NCBI RefSeq assembly: GCF_963675165.1
Contig: NC_087381.1
Span: 3,534,001-3,598,000, forward strand
Length of the DNA: 64,000 bases
Reading direction: 5' to 3'
Source of the DNA: Halichondria panicea
Taxonomy: Eukaryota > Porifera > Demospongiae > Suberitida > Halichondriidae
How positions within the stretch are numbered: the stretch's first letter is position 1; each line of letters starts with the position of its first letter. Shown piece after piece: positions 44,441 to 56,900 of this stretch. The notes under the pieces are model-generated. The model was not told where the DNA came from, did not search any database, and saw only the letters and a list, made by a program, of their open reading frames with translations. A program made the translations under genes and the position numbers.

Positions 44441-45886
44441 GTATGTTTAGTTTATGTAGCTTTGACACCTCCACCGAGGCATTAGCACCCGCAGTGCTAC
44501 ATGCAGCACAGATAATTTTATCATTTTATATTAATTTTATCCTTTATGTTAAACTGGATGAGGTTGGCTCATCTGTTGAGACGAGCATAATTATGTTCAT
44601 GAAAATGTTGCCGACAGTCTGTATGCACGTACTGAATTCATGACTAATGAAAAAAATCGACCTGGGACCGAGGCTAGTAATCTGTAAAAAGAGTGCTGCT
44701 ATACATGGTCCTATAATTATATATACACGAGTACGAGTATCAATTCGTGCAGAATCGTATTACCATCATGAATCTGTTTGACTGATTTAATAGGCCTCAT
44801 TCATCATTCAGGGATAACAAAGACCCCCCCCCCCCTGGCCCGGGGCCCACATCCATACATGAACAAAATTAGTGCAGGGGGAATTATGTTAGAGCATATT
44901 TATGCTATAAATCATTCAAGCAGTGCAATCCATAGCTGTCAGTGCAATTCATGTATACATATTATTATACACTTCTGGATAGAAACATGCACAAGCATGC
45001 TGTTTAATAATTCATGCCGCATGGCGGCATGGGCGCAGTCATACATTGCAGATTGAGAAAAGCTCAAAATTGAGTTTATGAACATTCACACATCACAATA
45101 AAAAACAATGTTTAATCACATTAATGAACAAGTGATGAAAACCACTGCCCCAGTCTTACTCCGAAGCCAATGATGGCTTTGCCTGCAGCCACTGTCTCCT
45201 TTACAGGCTGTGTGACAGCCATTTTGAACTCTTCTCCAGCTAGCTCGGACCTCACCCTCTCAATATTCCCTTTATTAGTAGGTTTAGTCCTTGTCTTGGT
45301 TTCAGCTTGTGATTTGTCAGTGATAACAACTAAATATAGAAAAAACAAATTAATTTTTGTTACCAAAATGTATAAATAAAAAAAATACTTAGAGAAATTT
45401 CCTTTGAATTTGAGGCTTTTCATATCCAGCCCTTGATTCTTAAAAAACGCTTCTGTTTTCACAGAAACTGATTGGTCTCCCCGTGTTTGTTTTCTAACAA
45501 TTATCCTTGCTATGACCATCTTGCATTTTTTAGCAAGATTTTTAGAGAAGATTGTTTGGAAAAATCTTTGGTAAAGAAACTCCAATAGTCCTCAGTGCTC
45601 AATCGAGAGATAAGAATCTCGATGTCTTTTACAGCTTGGGATAATTTCTATGGCACAAAGAATAATATGCAATGATGGGGAGGGAGTGATATTAGGCATA
45701 GAATTGTAGGTATGTATAGCGGGTAATTTTCGTTGGTGCACATTTTCGTATGAACGACCCATTTAATTTTTCATTTTTGTACAGCTAAGATATAGTCGAC
45801 GTCGAATCTTGATTTTCGTATGTGCTCTTCAATAATACGAAATATACGAAAATTTCCACCATACAAAAATAACCCACTAAACAGTA
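44440..45886. repeat. Segmental duplication, copy 2
   Basis: Matches 26340-27900 in the same orientation, including the flanking CCACCGAGGCA block, the unknown-gene 3' exons and the MITE 45711-45886 (TATAGCGGGTAATTTTCG to CCACTAAACAGTA). So the MITE was present before the duplication, or moved with it. Confidence 0.8.
45121..45647 (-). pseudogene. Second copy of the unknown gene's 3' exons, differently damaged
   Basis: The same C-terminus (GFGVRLGQWFSSLVH, TAA at 45121) and the same exon 4 as at 27.5 kb. Here the exon 4 donor reads CTAAGT instead of GTAAGT, so the intron cannot be removed normally, although it happens to stay open in frame. An A is missing from a run of six early in exon 4, shifting the frame. 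The four-base deletion of copy 1 is absent here. No exons 1-3 are found upstream. Dead copy, most likely. Confidence 0.7.
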
Positions 45887-47619
45887 TTATACACTAAACT
45901 CTCGCTAATCCAGCTCTCTGAATTATGGTCATCTCATCGATATTTGCTAGCTAGAGATCATTACTGCATAAAATTCGCCCTGAAATGCGGCCCACCTCAC
46001 TATTCCGTACACTGCATGGTCAGTTCTAATAGTCTCAAACCAGATTTTTATTAATAATACGGCCGGATATATGACGTTTACCATACCCTTGCGAAAATAC
46101 ACCCAACCTTTTCTGCAGGATTATTAGGGGACTGGGCGTTTAATCGTGAACAGCAAGTTTTCACTCGAATATAGGCCCACCCGTGGCCTCAAATCGGGGC
46201 TTATACTTGGTTCTATGACAATAGCTATAGCGTTCTAGTGCAGAGCTATATATACTAAGTATAAAGTAGCAACATGCACTCCGGGCCAAGTTTTGCTATG
46301 CACTCTCTGCAATGGCATTCCAAATAAGCAAAACTATAGGCATAACTCGAACCAAGCATTAATTGCAAATCCACGAATGAAAAAAATTAAAGCCAAACTT
46401 CATTGATCGTTGAGCAGCTGTAGCAGCCATTTAAATAGAGACAATATAGTCAGATTGATCCTCTTTATTTGCACTTTTACTAAATTCTGTGTGTTGCGTA
46501 AAGCGTCGTCAATTGCGAGTTTGACAGGATGTCGCGTTATTTTATGCACAGTGTTTGTGTGTACTGCATGTTGATGCCTCGGAGACAGAACTTCTAAACT
46601 AGCCATTGGATTCGAGGTATGAAATACAGCCACCTTGCTAATGCGGCCAAACTACACTGTCCTGCATGAGGGTGACCGGATTAACGAGAGTTTACTGTAT
46701 ACCAGGCTGCATCCAGGATTTTGGGTCAGGGGGGCAAATTGGGCATATAAAATACATATAGGGGGGGAACCAACTTTGCCTCCGACGCGAAGTTGGTGCA
46801 TGCCAAACTACAGGGGTCCGGGGGGGGCATGCTTCCCCCCCCTGGAAAAATTTGGATATTTGGGAGCTTAGATCACTTCTGGCGCAATTTAAGCTCATAA
46901 TTATGTAGCTAAATTATAGTACAGTTTAATGAATATTCCAGATATAATTATCATCATTACATGATTGTTGTAAATTATAGTGTTAGGTGCGCAGAATAGT
47001 TATTTAAAACTAAACTGACTACCACCTCAGCTTCTATATGTCTGAATGCATATGTCCATTCTAATACTGAAATACTACAGTAGAACCTCGCTAATCCGGA
47101 CCCCTTTAATCCGAAACCTCGCAAATCTGGACAAAATGCAAACTGAAAAAGAGGAGGGGCTGTCAGTAGAAGAGATTACTGCGCATGCTCAATCCATATT
47201 GCTTTGCTGAATCAGCAATAATTTTACTAGGAGCATGCAGAGCATGTTTGGGGCGAGCGAGCAATTTTGTATTTGTTGTACAGTCATTTGGTACAATGTG
47301 GTAATTTTAAGTATATTATTTATTTATGAATCGAATGAAATGAACAGTGATTGTGAATAACCGAGTAGTCCATGTAGACGACTTTCCTGTGCCAGCTGTA
47401 TACCCGTGACAATTATTCTGTCAGAGTGGTGTAGGGTTGTTGTCTTTGACTGTGCATGGTGTAACATGAAGTTGACTTACTAAGAGTGAAACATAATTAT
47501 ATCTATGAGTGAAAGTTCAGCACGAAAGAGCTGGCTGTATAAACTAAGCAAGGAGATATTATCACTTTTTGCTGGACCCAAATTACAAGGCTATAGTATA
47601 CTGTCAGTGTAAACAATCC

Positions 47620-48015
47620 TTAAAGCTACTCTGACCTGTTGTAAGCGTGCCTGTGTGGCCTCAGAAGTTTCCATCTGAGCTGATCTGACCTGCCGTAGTG
47701 CTGTATTGTCTAAAGGTTCCTGTGCAACTTCAGAAGTCTTCACCTGAGCTGCTCTGACCTGTCCTAGTGACTGGCATCGATCTCTGTTTTGTCCTGTTGA
47801 GCTAGCAGGTTTATTATCACAAAAACGCAAGACTTGGAAGTGAAACATGGCAAGTAAGCTGCTGTGACCTCCTGCAGGCGTGCCTGTGTGATCTTAGGCT
47901 CAGAAGGTCCCCATTTGAGCTGCTCTGACCTGCTGTAGGCGTGCTTGTAGCCTCAAGCGTCTTTGTGTCTTGTCTGAGCCTTTGTTCCGGAGTGTAGCTA
48001 GCTCTTGTGCCCATG
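47620..48015 (-). repeat. Degenerate coding-type repeat (LQQVRAAQ unit)
   Basis: The minus strand has several imperfect copies reading (L)QQVR(A/S)AQ(M/V)-TSE(A/V), each about 54-70 bp, in broken frames. A similar ETPEATQARLKQ reading lies near 52205-52245 on the plus strand. Looks like dead repeats from a mobile-element protein. Confidence 0.45.
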
Positions 48016-48354
48016 CGCAGCTTTCACGTAAAAGTTGGTAAAGGGTCATGAGTACAAAAAACAAATATCGTGCCGGTGTCACAGGACACGGCCTCCCCCA
48101 GGACAGGAGCTCCGGGGGGGGGGGGTTCCGTCCTTAGGATAAATCCTCCCCCCGGAGTTTCTGTCCTAGGACAAAAGCTCCTACCCCAGGACCAGAGCTC
48201 CCCCATTCTGCGGTGCAGGTGAAAGTCAGTCCACAGGTAATCTGAGAGGACTAGTCTAGGCTACGAAGTAAACAGCCATAGACAAAGCCTAACTAGATGC
48301 AATAGATTCTGTATCTATTATGTTATAGATCTCAATACTCAATATATACAACAA

Positions 48355-48960
48355 CAGGGGCGTAGCCAGACTTTTGAGACAGGGGTTTCTGCAGAAAAAT
48401 CAGCGGCGCAATAGCGCCGCGAAATTTTTGTGGCCACGCCCACTTCCGGTACCACACCCTCTTGATTGGGGCACACCTACTGTTATTGACTATTGTTCAT
48501 GACTTTTTTACATGTTTGTGAGAAGCTAGCTAGCTATAGACGTAACATACTAGGCATGCAGGTGCCAATTGTGTATTGCTAGTCTAGCTGAGCAACAATT
48601 AAATGTCATTTACCTGAGAGGTTTCATGTGGCTGAGATTGTTCTAAACTTGTACACTTCCTGAATAAAGTTGTGCTTAGAGCTGAGTCTGAGAATACTGG
48701 AGCATTCAGGATTGATACTAGATCTAGAACTTAAGTCTTGGTCTTCTTTGTTTGAGGTAGCTAGCTAGCTGAGACTAACTAGCTGAGACAAAGCCAAATT
48801 GAAACGCTTCACGATGCTGCTCTGATTATTGATTTGCAGCCACGTGTGAAAAGATGGGCAGGGCTGCATGATTTCAATTATAGGGAGCCCTGCCCAATTT
48901 TCTCAGCAGCTCCTGGGGGGGTTTCTGGGCAACCAGGAAACAATGGTAGCTACGCCCCTG
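48355..48960. mobile_element. 606-bp non-autonomous element, CAGGGGCGTAGC ends
   Basis: Ends CAGGGGCGTAGC and GCTACGCCCCTG, flanked by CAACAA on both sides (48349-48354 and 48961-48966). The ends resemble hAT-type termini. No transposase frame. Confidence 0.78.
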
Positions 48961-49994
48961 CAACAATGCAAGAGAAAGAAGTACAATAAATATAACCAAA
49001 AGTGCACAAATCATAAAGTGATGCAACCAGAACAAAACCAATTACCTACTGGTTCTTTGCGAAATTTGGCACAGCAATAGTGATACCACTCACTACATTT
49101 GTCACACATGACCATATCCTCAAAAGAGTCCGGTCTCTTGCACATGCAGTATATTGTAATGGCAATGGTTTGTGGTGTTGGTCTTTTGGGCATCGCTTTC
49201 TTTGTGCGAGGGAACCGTGAGAGTTTGCCCTTCTCAAAGCACTTAATGAGATGTGCTCTCATTTTGGCCTCATCAAACACTAGAGAATCCACATTATCGT
49301 TCATAGCAGCGTGATATGCAGCAGCAATGCTAAATAGTCCGCAGTTGTTAGCACCCTCTTGCTGCTGGAGAGCCACCACAGAAATCAACAGCCCATTGCA
49401 TTGAATTAATGGGCTATACACTTGTGCTATCTGGAGCTCAGTACTTGGGGAAAGCGTTCCATTGAAGCAGCTGTCGTACAAATACAGTTCACCCTTAAAC
49501 AGAGAAGTGGCAATCCAGTGCTGTCGTTCTTCAACAAAGAAGATTTGCACAGCTGCACGTGTACAAGTAAAATTATCATAATTACATAAACGTTGTCTTA
49601 CCTGGGCCTTGATTATTGGAAACTGGTGGAAATGCCTTTAATTGGGCCAAGAGAGTATTATAGCAGCCTTCAAACTTAAGGAATTGCATCGATAATAACT
49701 GGTGGGCTGCACGCATATGCTTGTCGGAGAGCATACCACCTATTGCACTCAACACTTGTTTGTCAAAGAGGTTTAGATCTAGGGTCTTCAGCCACATCGT
49801 TCCCTATAATCATATACACAGAAGTCTAAGAATTGTACAACATATATACACAGCTTATACAGAATATTCTACCAAGAAAATAGACATGTTATGATAATTA
49901 TATATTATTACCTGACTCTTTTGTTTCTTCCTAGGAGGTGACTTGCAAGGATCTTTTGTGTCAAGAGGACGCTTATCACGCTTATCTTGCTTTT

Positions 49995-50134
49995 GAGAGG
50001 GTAGGTCAGGCTTTTGGGAGGGTAGGTCAGGTTTTTGAGAGGGTACATCAGGCTTTTGAGAGGGTACATCAGGCTTTTGAGAGGGTAGGTCAGGCTTTTG
50101 AAAGGGTACATCAGGCTTTTGAGAGGGTATATCA
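49995..50134. repeat. 21-bp minisatellite encoding PSQKPD units
   Basis: GAGAGGGTA(G/C)(G/A)TCAGGCTTTT repeats about seven times here and about twice more at 50908-50945, beyond the inserted element. Read on the minus strand it is a 7-residue unit. It may be coding or intronic: a GT donor lies just after ISKQ. Confidence 0.85.
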
Positions 50135-50898
50135 TAGACTCGCAAGCCACTCCCTTTTCTCTGATTGGACGGGGGCGGGAGAAAAGGGACTGGTGACTCT
50201 GGGACACAGTTTGTGTCTCTACCAGAATTTGGGTAGAGATTATTCATTGATTTTTCCACGTGATTCAAAAATTGCGTGAGGTTAAGTAGAATTGCGTAGC
50301 CTGCAAAAGTGATCGCGGGCTACTTAGCTACAGTTTGAGAATGGATGCTAGTGCTAGAAAAGAGAAGATGGAGTAATAAGGACATCAGGCATTCAGCTAG
50401 GATATAGTCATCTAAGACACCAGCAGAGATTAGCTTGTTTTAGTTTTATGTGATGAGAACTGGCAGCCGAAAGTCATTGGTTGCCTAAAGCTTTTAATAA
50501 CCTGTACAATACAAGACAGATAATGGCAGAGGGCAGCAGTTGAATTGAGAGTAGTCAGACTTGTACAAGCTGTCTTAAATCGCTGCCACTCCTCGGTTCA
50601 AAGAAGGACTGCCAAGATTTCTACGTTCATCAGCTAGCTGTTCCATGCTAATCCACAAGTTGTGGCACAACAGACACTGGTACAAGGATCTATAATATCA
50701 AAAGGCTGGCTAGATAGATCTGTATACTAGTCTTCTGTGTGTCTTTAGGTTTTGACGCATCAGAATAAATTGGATAATTTGCACGTGACATTAATATTTA
50801 ATAGCATTCCTGATTTACAAAAGCTGTAGCCCAGAGTCACCAGTCCCTTTTCTCCCGCCCCCGTCCAATCAGAGAAAAGGGAGTGGCTTGCGAGTCTA
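50135..50898. mobile_element. 764-bp element, TAGACTCG family, 9-bp target duplication
   Basis: Ends TAGACTCGCAAGCCACTCCC and GGGAGTGGCTTGCGAGTCTA, with inverted arms of about 65 bp that also contain CTCTGATTGGACGGGGGCGG. Flanked by GGTATATCA at 50126-50134 and 50899-50907. Inserted inside the PSQKPD minisatellite. The interior has no convincing ORF. Same termini as the 79-bp hairpin at 4983-5061. Confidence 0.92.
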
Positions 50899-52088
50899 GG
50901 TATATCAGGCTTTTGAGAGGGTAGGTCAGGATTTTGAGAGGGTACCTGTTTTGATATGCGATAGGCATAAAGAGCAGCAGAGAGATGCTGATCCCAGTCA
51001 TCAGTACTAGAATCGATTACCTTCTTGAGAGTGTTCACTAGAGTCTGGTTGAAGCGTTCATCAAGGCCATTTGTTTGTGGGTGGTAAGCACTTGATACGC
51101 AGTGCTGTATGTCAGTCAACTGAAAAAGTCGGGTGTTGATTTCGTTGACAAACTCTCTTCCTTGGTCTGATTGAATCACTTTTGGCCACCCATGCCTGCA
51201 AAATGTGTCAAACAGAAATTTTGCTACACCTTCTGCTGATTTTGATGGGAGTGGGGCAGCCTCAGGCCACTTAGAGAAATAGTCGAGAAATAGTCTGAAA
51301 GGGTGATAATGTACTTGTTTCCAGAGCTTGTTTCAGGTAGAGGTCCTACCAAGTCAATACCAACTCAGTACCAGACCTTTGTCACAGGGATGGGGTGTAG
51401 TTCTGCTCTGGGCTTCTGCATGCAGTTGGTGATTCGTTCGTTGGCATTTGTCGCAGTGCTTGCAGAGCTGTATGACGTCAGCATGTAGGCCTTTCCAGTA
51501 GAAATCCTGAGCAACCTACATGCATGAAACAGATATAATTATACTTTATAAGATATGATGATAAATATACCTTTCCATAGGTCTTGTCTCTCCCAAAATG
51601 CATCCCATCCAGTCCATCGTGGCACATGTTTAGTATCCTGCTTTTCTCCTCTTGCTTCACCACAACTCGTCTCATTCTATGCATGCCAGTGCTGTCCTTC
51701 TCAGGCAGGTATAAGCATTGTTGCTGCAGAGCATAAATTATCTTTGAGCTTTGTCTCTTATACTTCTCTTGTCATTAGTGGAAAGCCCGTCTCTGTATTT
51801 CTTCTGGCCAGCATTGCTGGCAGCAGTCTTGTACAGCAGTATGTCCTCATACTCTTGTTGAGTAGCCATTCTGATTGCTAACAGTCTATACATTTCGCAT
51901 GCACGCACACGCTTATTATACTAAAGCCTTGACAGGTTTTGACAGGGTACATGTACCCGGATGATATATCCTGGGGGCGGGGATTCTGTCCTAGGACAAA
52001 ACCACCGGGGGGGAGGCATTGTCCTAAGACCGCAGGCTCCAGGGGAGAAACTGTCTTCCGGAGGTTCTATCCTATGACACCGGTCCAC

Positions 52089-52089
<1 letters not shown>

Positions 52090-52148
<59 letters not shown>
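52090..52148. repeat. CA dinucleotide microsatellite
   Basis: About 29 uninterrupted CA units. Confidence 0.97.
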
Positions 52149-52152
<4 letters not shown>

Positions 52153-52412
52153 TGCAACGTTCATCACTAGGAAGAGACTCGCTTCGCTCGCCCCAATTAC
52201 ACTTACAGAGACTCCAGAGGCCACACAGGCACGCTTGAAGCAATACATGCAGGCAGAGGCATATACAGAGTGAATCCCGATATGCCTCTATTTGAACAAT
52301 CTGCTGTTCAATCCAAGATGCTGTTTATATCTGCAGTCATGCCAATATAATGTCCATCTATCGATTACCACTTGGGCAATATGATACACAGGCCATGTCA
52401 TCAACCTGCCAC

Positions 52413-52958
52413 TAGCCTCGAATCCAGGCCGATTAAAATACTGGTACCTAATTGCATGGGTAATTAATTATAGGCGTGGCTGTCCACGCCCATGTACTAT
52501 ATGAAGCTTTTTATAGCCTAGCTAGCTAACTAGCTGTGGCCTTCTCTATGGTGTTGTGTTGAGAAGGCTTGCACACGAAGCCAGAAGAGGCTCTCATCTA
52601 CCTCTATGATGGTTGTATGGTCATCATGTTTTGAACTGGGTTTCTGACAGACTATGGCAAGTCTTTGACTCGACTTTGTGCTTCCAACTGCAACCATAGG
52701 ACCATCGTAGAGAGCCTCTTTGGCTTTAGACAAGTGTGTAAGCCTTCTTGACAACACAATAGAGGGCATAAAGCCACAGGAGACAAGTAATAATACGGAT
52801 AGAAACTAGTAAACAAACTAGTTTACGGTATAATTTTACAAAGGTCTACTAACGTGAACGAATTCCCCAGATTCTGGGGAACTCAGTTCGCGCATGTGCA
52901 CTATCACCCATGCAATAGAGACCAGGCCGTATTTTAATCGGCCTGGTCTCGAGGCTAA
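52413..52958. repeat. Segment bounded by TAGCCTCGA...GGCCGATTAAAATAC inverted arms
   Basis: The left arm is TAGCCTCGAATCCAGGCCGA, followed by TTAAAATAC. The right arm is its near complement at 52929-52957, itself part of a small palindrome (GACCAGGCC...GGCCTGGTC). Interior 52540-52720 also folds back on itself. Confidence 0.6.
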
Positions 52959-53921
52959 CCTGCCACAAGATGTGGTGTCATTTGCACAATATCTTTCAGC
53001 AGAGTTGGATGCGTCGCTTGCCCCATGGCGCTTGCGTCACCCTAGTAATAATATTATTATGCACAAAAATAGTAATTGGAGCTCACTGAGCAGTGCGCAT
53101 GCGCATTCTGAAGAAAAACTTTGTGGAATGGAGCGTTGTGAATTCCTACCTGTTTTTAATGCCCTGTTTTGCTGTGGAGTTTGTAGCAATGAAGCAATGA
53201 GCCATGCTTTTAAAGACTTTCCTTATTACTTTGTGCTAGACTACTTAGACTAACCATAGCCATAGGTATTTACGGACTGACCCTGTATGAGAGATTGGGG
53301 CACACACTGGCCAAATCTCCCAATGGTAGCTAAAAGCCATATTGGTTTATTTAGGCATGCAAAAACATGCCATCACGTACCTGAGGTAGAGTAAAGTATC
53401 AATTATCAGACAGAAAGTATAATCAGACAGCTACCAGAGGAGAACGGATGGGCGAAACAAGCTGATTTTTCACCCGACAATAGGTCTACCTATTAACAAC
53501 ATAACCTCCAAATATGATAGCCCAATTCTAAAATATGCATGAAATATACACCAAAATGTGGTCATGTCTGATAAATTGAATAATCATCCGATAATATCAA
53601 CTGAAGAGGCAGAGCCACAAGATTTAAGGTGTTTTTGGCAGCTAAAAGTCTCCCCTACAACATATCACAAAACAAAAGAGCTACATGTATCCTACGCATG
53701 ACAGCAGTTACAAAACCACTAACAGCTACAAGTATCAGACAGGCGTGGGATAGGCCCAGTATTGTAATGCGCATGCGTCTTTTATCTACAGTACAAGTGC
53801 ACGTGGGTGACACACAGTTCTTATCTCTGAGGTCGAGGGATCAGGCCAGGAGTGTGCACTGACTCAATCGTACTCGTACTCGAACTCAAACTCATACTCC
53901 TGCCAAAATCAAGAGTAGATC

Positions 53922-56900
53922 ATGTCTTCCAGTGACCAGGCAAGTGCAGCCACTTTGCCAGTTAAGAGAGGACGAGGAAGGCCAAAAGGTATTAAATCTA
54001 GGTGCATTGCTGTGGCATAAACTCTAGGTGCGTGTAGGTGTACCCGACCCATGCCAGCTGGTCGACAAATTGTGGCCAGTGTTCAAGATCTAGCGATCTA
54101 CAAGCTACATGTATTTGGGTTTTATCTATAACCCTAGGATTCGGAATAATTATGGTGCACGCAATAGCACAGCGGAAAATTTGGTGATGATGTTCATAGC
54201 ACACTATTATTTTGTCAAAATATGTGTAAGTATGAGTTGGGCCATGGGAGTCAGATACAGAGGCTGAGACTCTCAGAAGTCATTCAGAAAAAGTTAATAA
54301 ATTTGTTAGAGTGTTTTATAATTTGTAATTAGTACCCGTTTATAATAGTAACATTAAGGTGGATGAAATCCTGTGTAGATTTTAGTGTGCTGAAATGATA
54401 TTTTTATAGGGTCCAGGAACAAGCCCAAGGAGGTTGTCTCTGGAGGTAAAGAGAATGCCCCTGTGGCTAAGAAGCCACGCATCACCACAAAGACACCAAA
54501 GTAAGTTTCTTACACAGAAGCAAAATGAAGAGTTGCTGTGCAGTAAGCTGTAGTGCTAGATACTAACAGACGCAGGCTACAGACTAGTACTGATACCGAT
54601 CCTCAAAGAAGAAGAGAGTGGACTGCGCAGTAAAACGAAAGAATTGGGAGCCTACAGTACTGTTGGATATGTAGAAAGAAGAGCATGAAGAGCATAGAAC
54701 TTTGATCTCCAGTAGCATAAAAGTTCTTATGCTCTGGAACAAAGTGATTTTACAGATCCAAGGTAATGTAGGCTCCCAATAGACCTACGCTTCGTCACCA
54801 CTAATTGACTTCAAGGTGTAGAAAAATAACATACAGCCCCAGGCATGCGCAGTCTCAAGAAAGTAAGCAAACAGATAGGAGCCATGTGCTTGATGGTACT
54901 AAGACTCCAAGCGACGACAGAAACACGGAAGCTGTTCTGCTGCTCTCCAACAAGATGGCCAAGCCTACATGGTCCATGGGCATGGTTTAGATACATTTTA
55001 TCCAAGAAGAGCTTGCATGCAACTCCAGTAAGGGACGTCGAATGCACAACGCTTGGACCAAGGTAGCCTCGATTCCAGGCCGCACTTCACATCAGGGAAG
55101 TGGGCCTGGTATCGACTGCATGCGCTAAATCTCCCCGGTATCTGGGGACTTTGGATAACATCGTATATGCTCAGTAAAACAATGACATCATGGAAGTGGA
55201 TTGAAGGAAGTAGATGGAAAGTTCGATTGAAGGTTTCTAGCCCATCGGGTAGCATTCTCTGATAACTACCCTTAGCCTTCTACCGTATTACTAGAATATT
55301 TTGTGAGCATCAAACATTTGCGAACTTTGCGATGGTTGATCAATTCGCAACAATAAAATCCGCACTAGTAAATACACACGATCCTTGCCAGAACGCAATA
55401 GTTAGATCGCAAAGGGTCAATATTTCTGCTGATTTGGCTCATTCGCAAAGGTTTTTTTCACCAGCAAAATATCCTAGTAATACGGTATGTTAACGAAAGA
55501 CTCACAGCCTGCAACAGTGTAGATGACAATCGTCTGAACGGAGTGACGGCTGACAAGAGCCTATATGGACAGGCCACGCCCATTTAACACTAACTTTAGT
55601 GAATGTCTACGATACTACTGCTACTGACTCTATCAGAAAGAAAATAGCTGTACAACAAACCTACAGCTCTGTCTCTAGCTAGCTAGCTATATAGCTCTGT
55701 GTATGACTTTTAGGATATTTTCTCTGGTATTATAGGACATTTTATGGTGGGAAATATCTGCACACGCGCAAGCAGTCAGCACTTTTCTCTTCGAAGGTCA
55801 GTGAAGGAGGCTGGGAGACCAAGGAAGCTCCTGAGCAATACACTAACCGTGGCCTTGCCTCGAAGCACACTATCATATAGGTGTGGCTTCCGGTCACATG
55901 CATGCCTATCGCACATACACATCCAGTAGCATCCTGGTTCCACGTGCTAAAGTACAGCTGTTGTCAGCAAGCCACAGACAAATTGTTTGCTCAAGTCTTA
56001 AGCCTCCCACCCTCCCATTCACGGGGGTTTAAGACCTACATTTTCCATCCGACCCATGTTGATATACCGTTTGGGGGGGCTGAATGAGGGCCCCCAACAC
56101 TTACGTTCTTATTGCTAATCGCAGGCTCTCTCAGTACTCCCCTAAAACCTAATCGCAGTCATGTGACCCCCAACCTCTAGCTTGACAGAGATAAATGGGC
56201 ACCTGCCATCCGCTTAGACCGGTACTGCCAAAATATAGTAATATCCTTGCGTAGGATATGACGCATTACCTATAGACGCAATCATCTACTGCGATCTGTA
56301 CGACCATAATAATTTAAGGCTCTCTATGGACTGTGAAGTATTCATTCCAAGCTGGCTTCAGTAATCAACGCTTAGTTAGTTCCTAGTCCCAGCGCATCAT
56401 GACTTACGTATGCAGTATGCTGTTCACTCTAGATATTCATCAACTGTTTTTGACATTCTATACAACCACCCCAAGAGTGGCCAGATTCATAAATGCAGTC
56501 ACAAGATTCTCTGGAGAGTACTCGCCCCGTGCGTGTGCACGTTGGCGTAAGTGGCACATTACAGGCCACTAGTTCTCTTTTCCCTACAGCCTAGAATTGA
56601 GGTTAACATGCATAATTAGAATGATCATGACACGACGATCATATCAGGGAAAACACTAGCTGTTTTTGTCGCATCGTCTTAATAAGACTACATGTTTCAA
56701 ATATATTATTTTTAAACCACTGTTTGTTTTATTAGCAGTTAAAGAAGTCCATGAAAGTGTCTAGTTCGCTTAAGCAGCTCATTTTGTTGTCCTACCACAT
56801 TTAGATCATGTTTGCCATAAATACTGCAATTTGATTGGCTAAAGGAAGTGTTCTATCCAACTTAGAAAATCATGTAGAAAATCATGTACTTACTTAGAAA

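Larger units (their letters stand above)
45887..49010. other. Gene-free stretch with repeats
   Basis: Holds a pogo-like end near 45900, G-rich TGCATCCAGGATTTTGGG element debris (46704-46860) and a pogo fragment with CAGTAGAACCTCGCTAATCC (47078-47135). The repeated frame at 47590-48010, a G/C-rich TGTCCTAGGACA cluster (48065-48215, similar to 51955-52090) and the element 48355-48960 complete it. Confidence 0.6.
49011..51869 (-). pseudogene. Ginger-like transposon gene: H2C2, DDE integrase, Ulp1-like protease, PHD
   Basis: Reading down the minus strand: a start MATQQEYEDILLYK at 51869, an H2C2 finger (HDGLDGMHFGRDKT, then after an intron CKHCDKCQ), an integrase core (GIDLVGPLPE, SDQGREF, NGLDERFNQTL: D, D, E), a PSQKPD repeat, a basic SPPRKKQKS tail, an exon at 49602-49803 and a last exon at 49011-49552. 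The last exon has a C48/Ulp1-type triad (RQHWIA His, YLYDS Asp, NNCGLF Cys) and an intact PHD finger (CMC, CDKC, WYHYCC, WFCSGC). The integrase half is broken: a frameshift before the H2C2 finger, a 4-bp insertion after it, an in-frame TGA before GIDLVG, an 11-bp tandem duplication in the core, and the 764-bp insertion at 50135. Ginger1 DNA transposons encode gypsy-like integrases and are reported to carry PHD and Ulp1 domains at times. Gypsy LTR origin is possible but no LTR, RT or RNase H is seen. Confidence 0.75.
51870..53921. other. Gene-free stretch
   Basis: No exon supported. Contains the G/C-rich TGTCCTAGGACA block (51955-52090), a CA microsatellite, an inverted pair (52413 and 52957) and GCGCATGCGC palindromes near 53095 and 53770. 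The 5' region of the AT-hook gene is at the right end. Confidence 0.5.

Noticed and set aside
51939-52238. Frames through the CA microsatellite with long His/Thr or Cys/Val runs
   Set aside because: Pure translation of a dinucleotide repeat.
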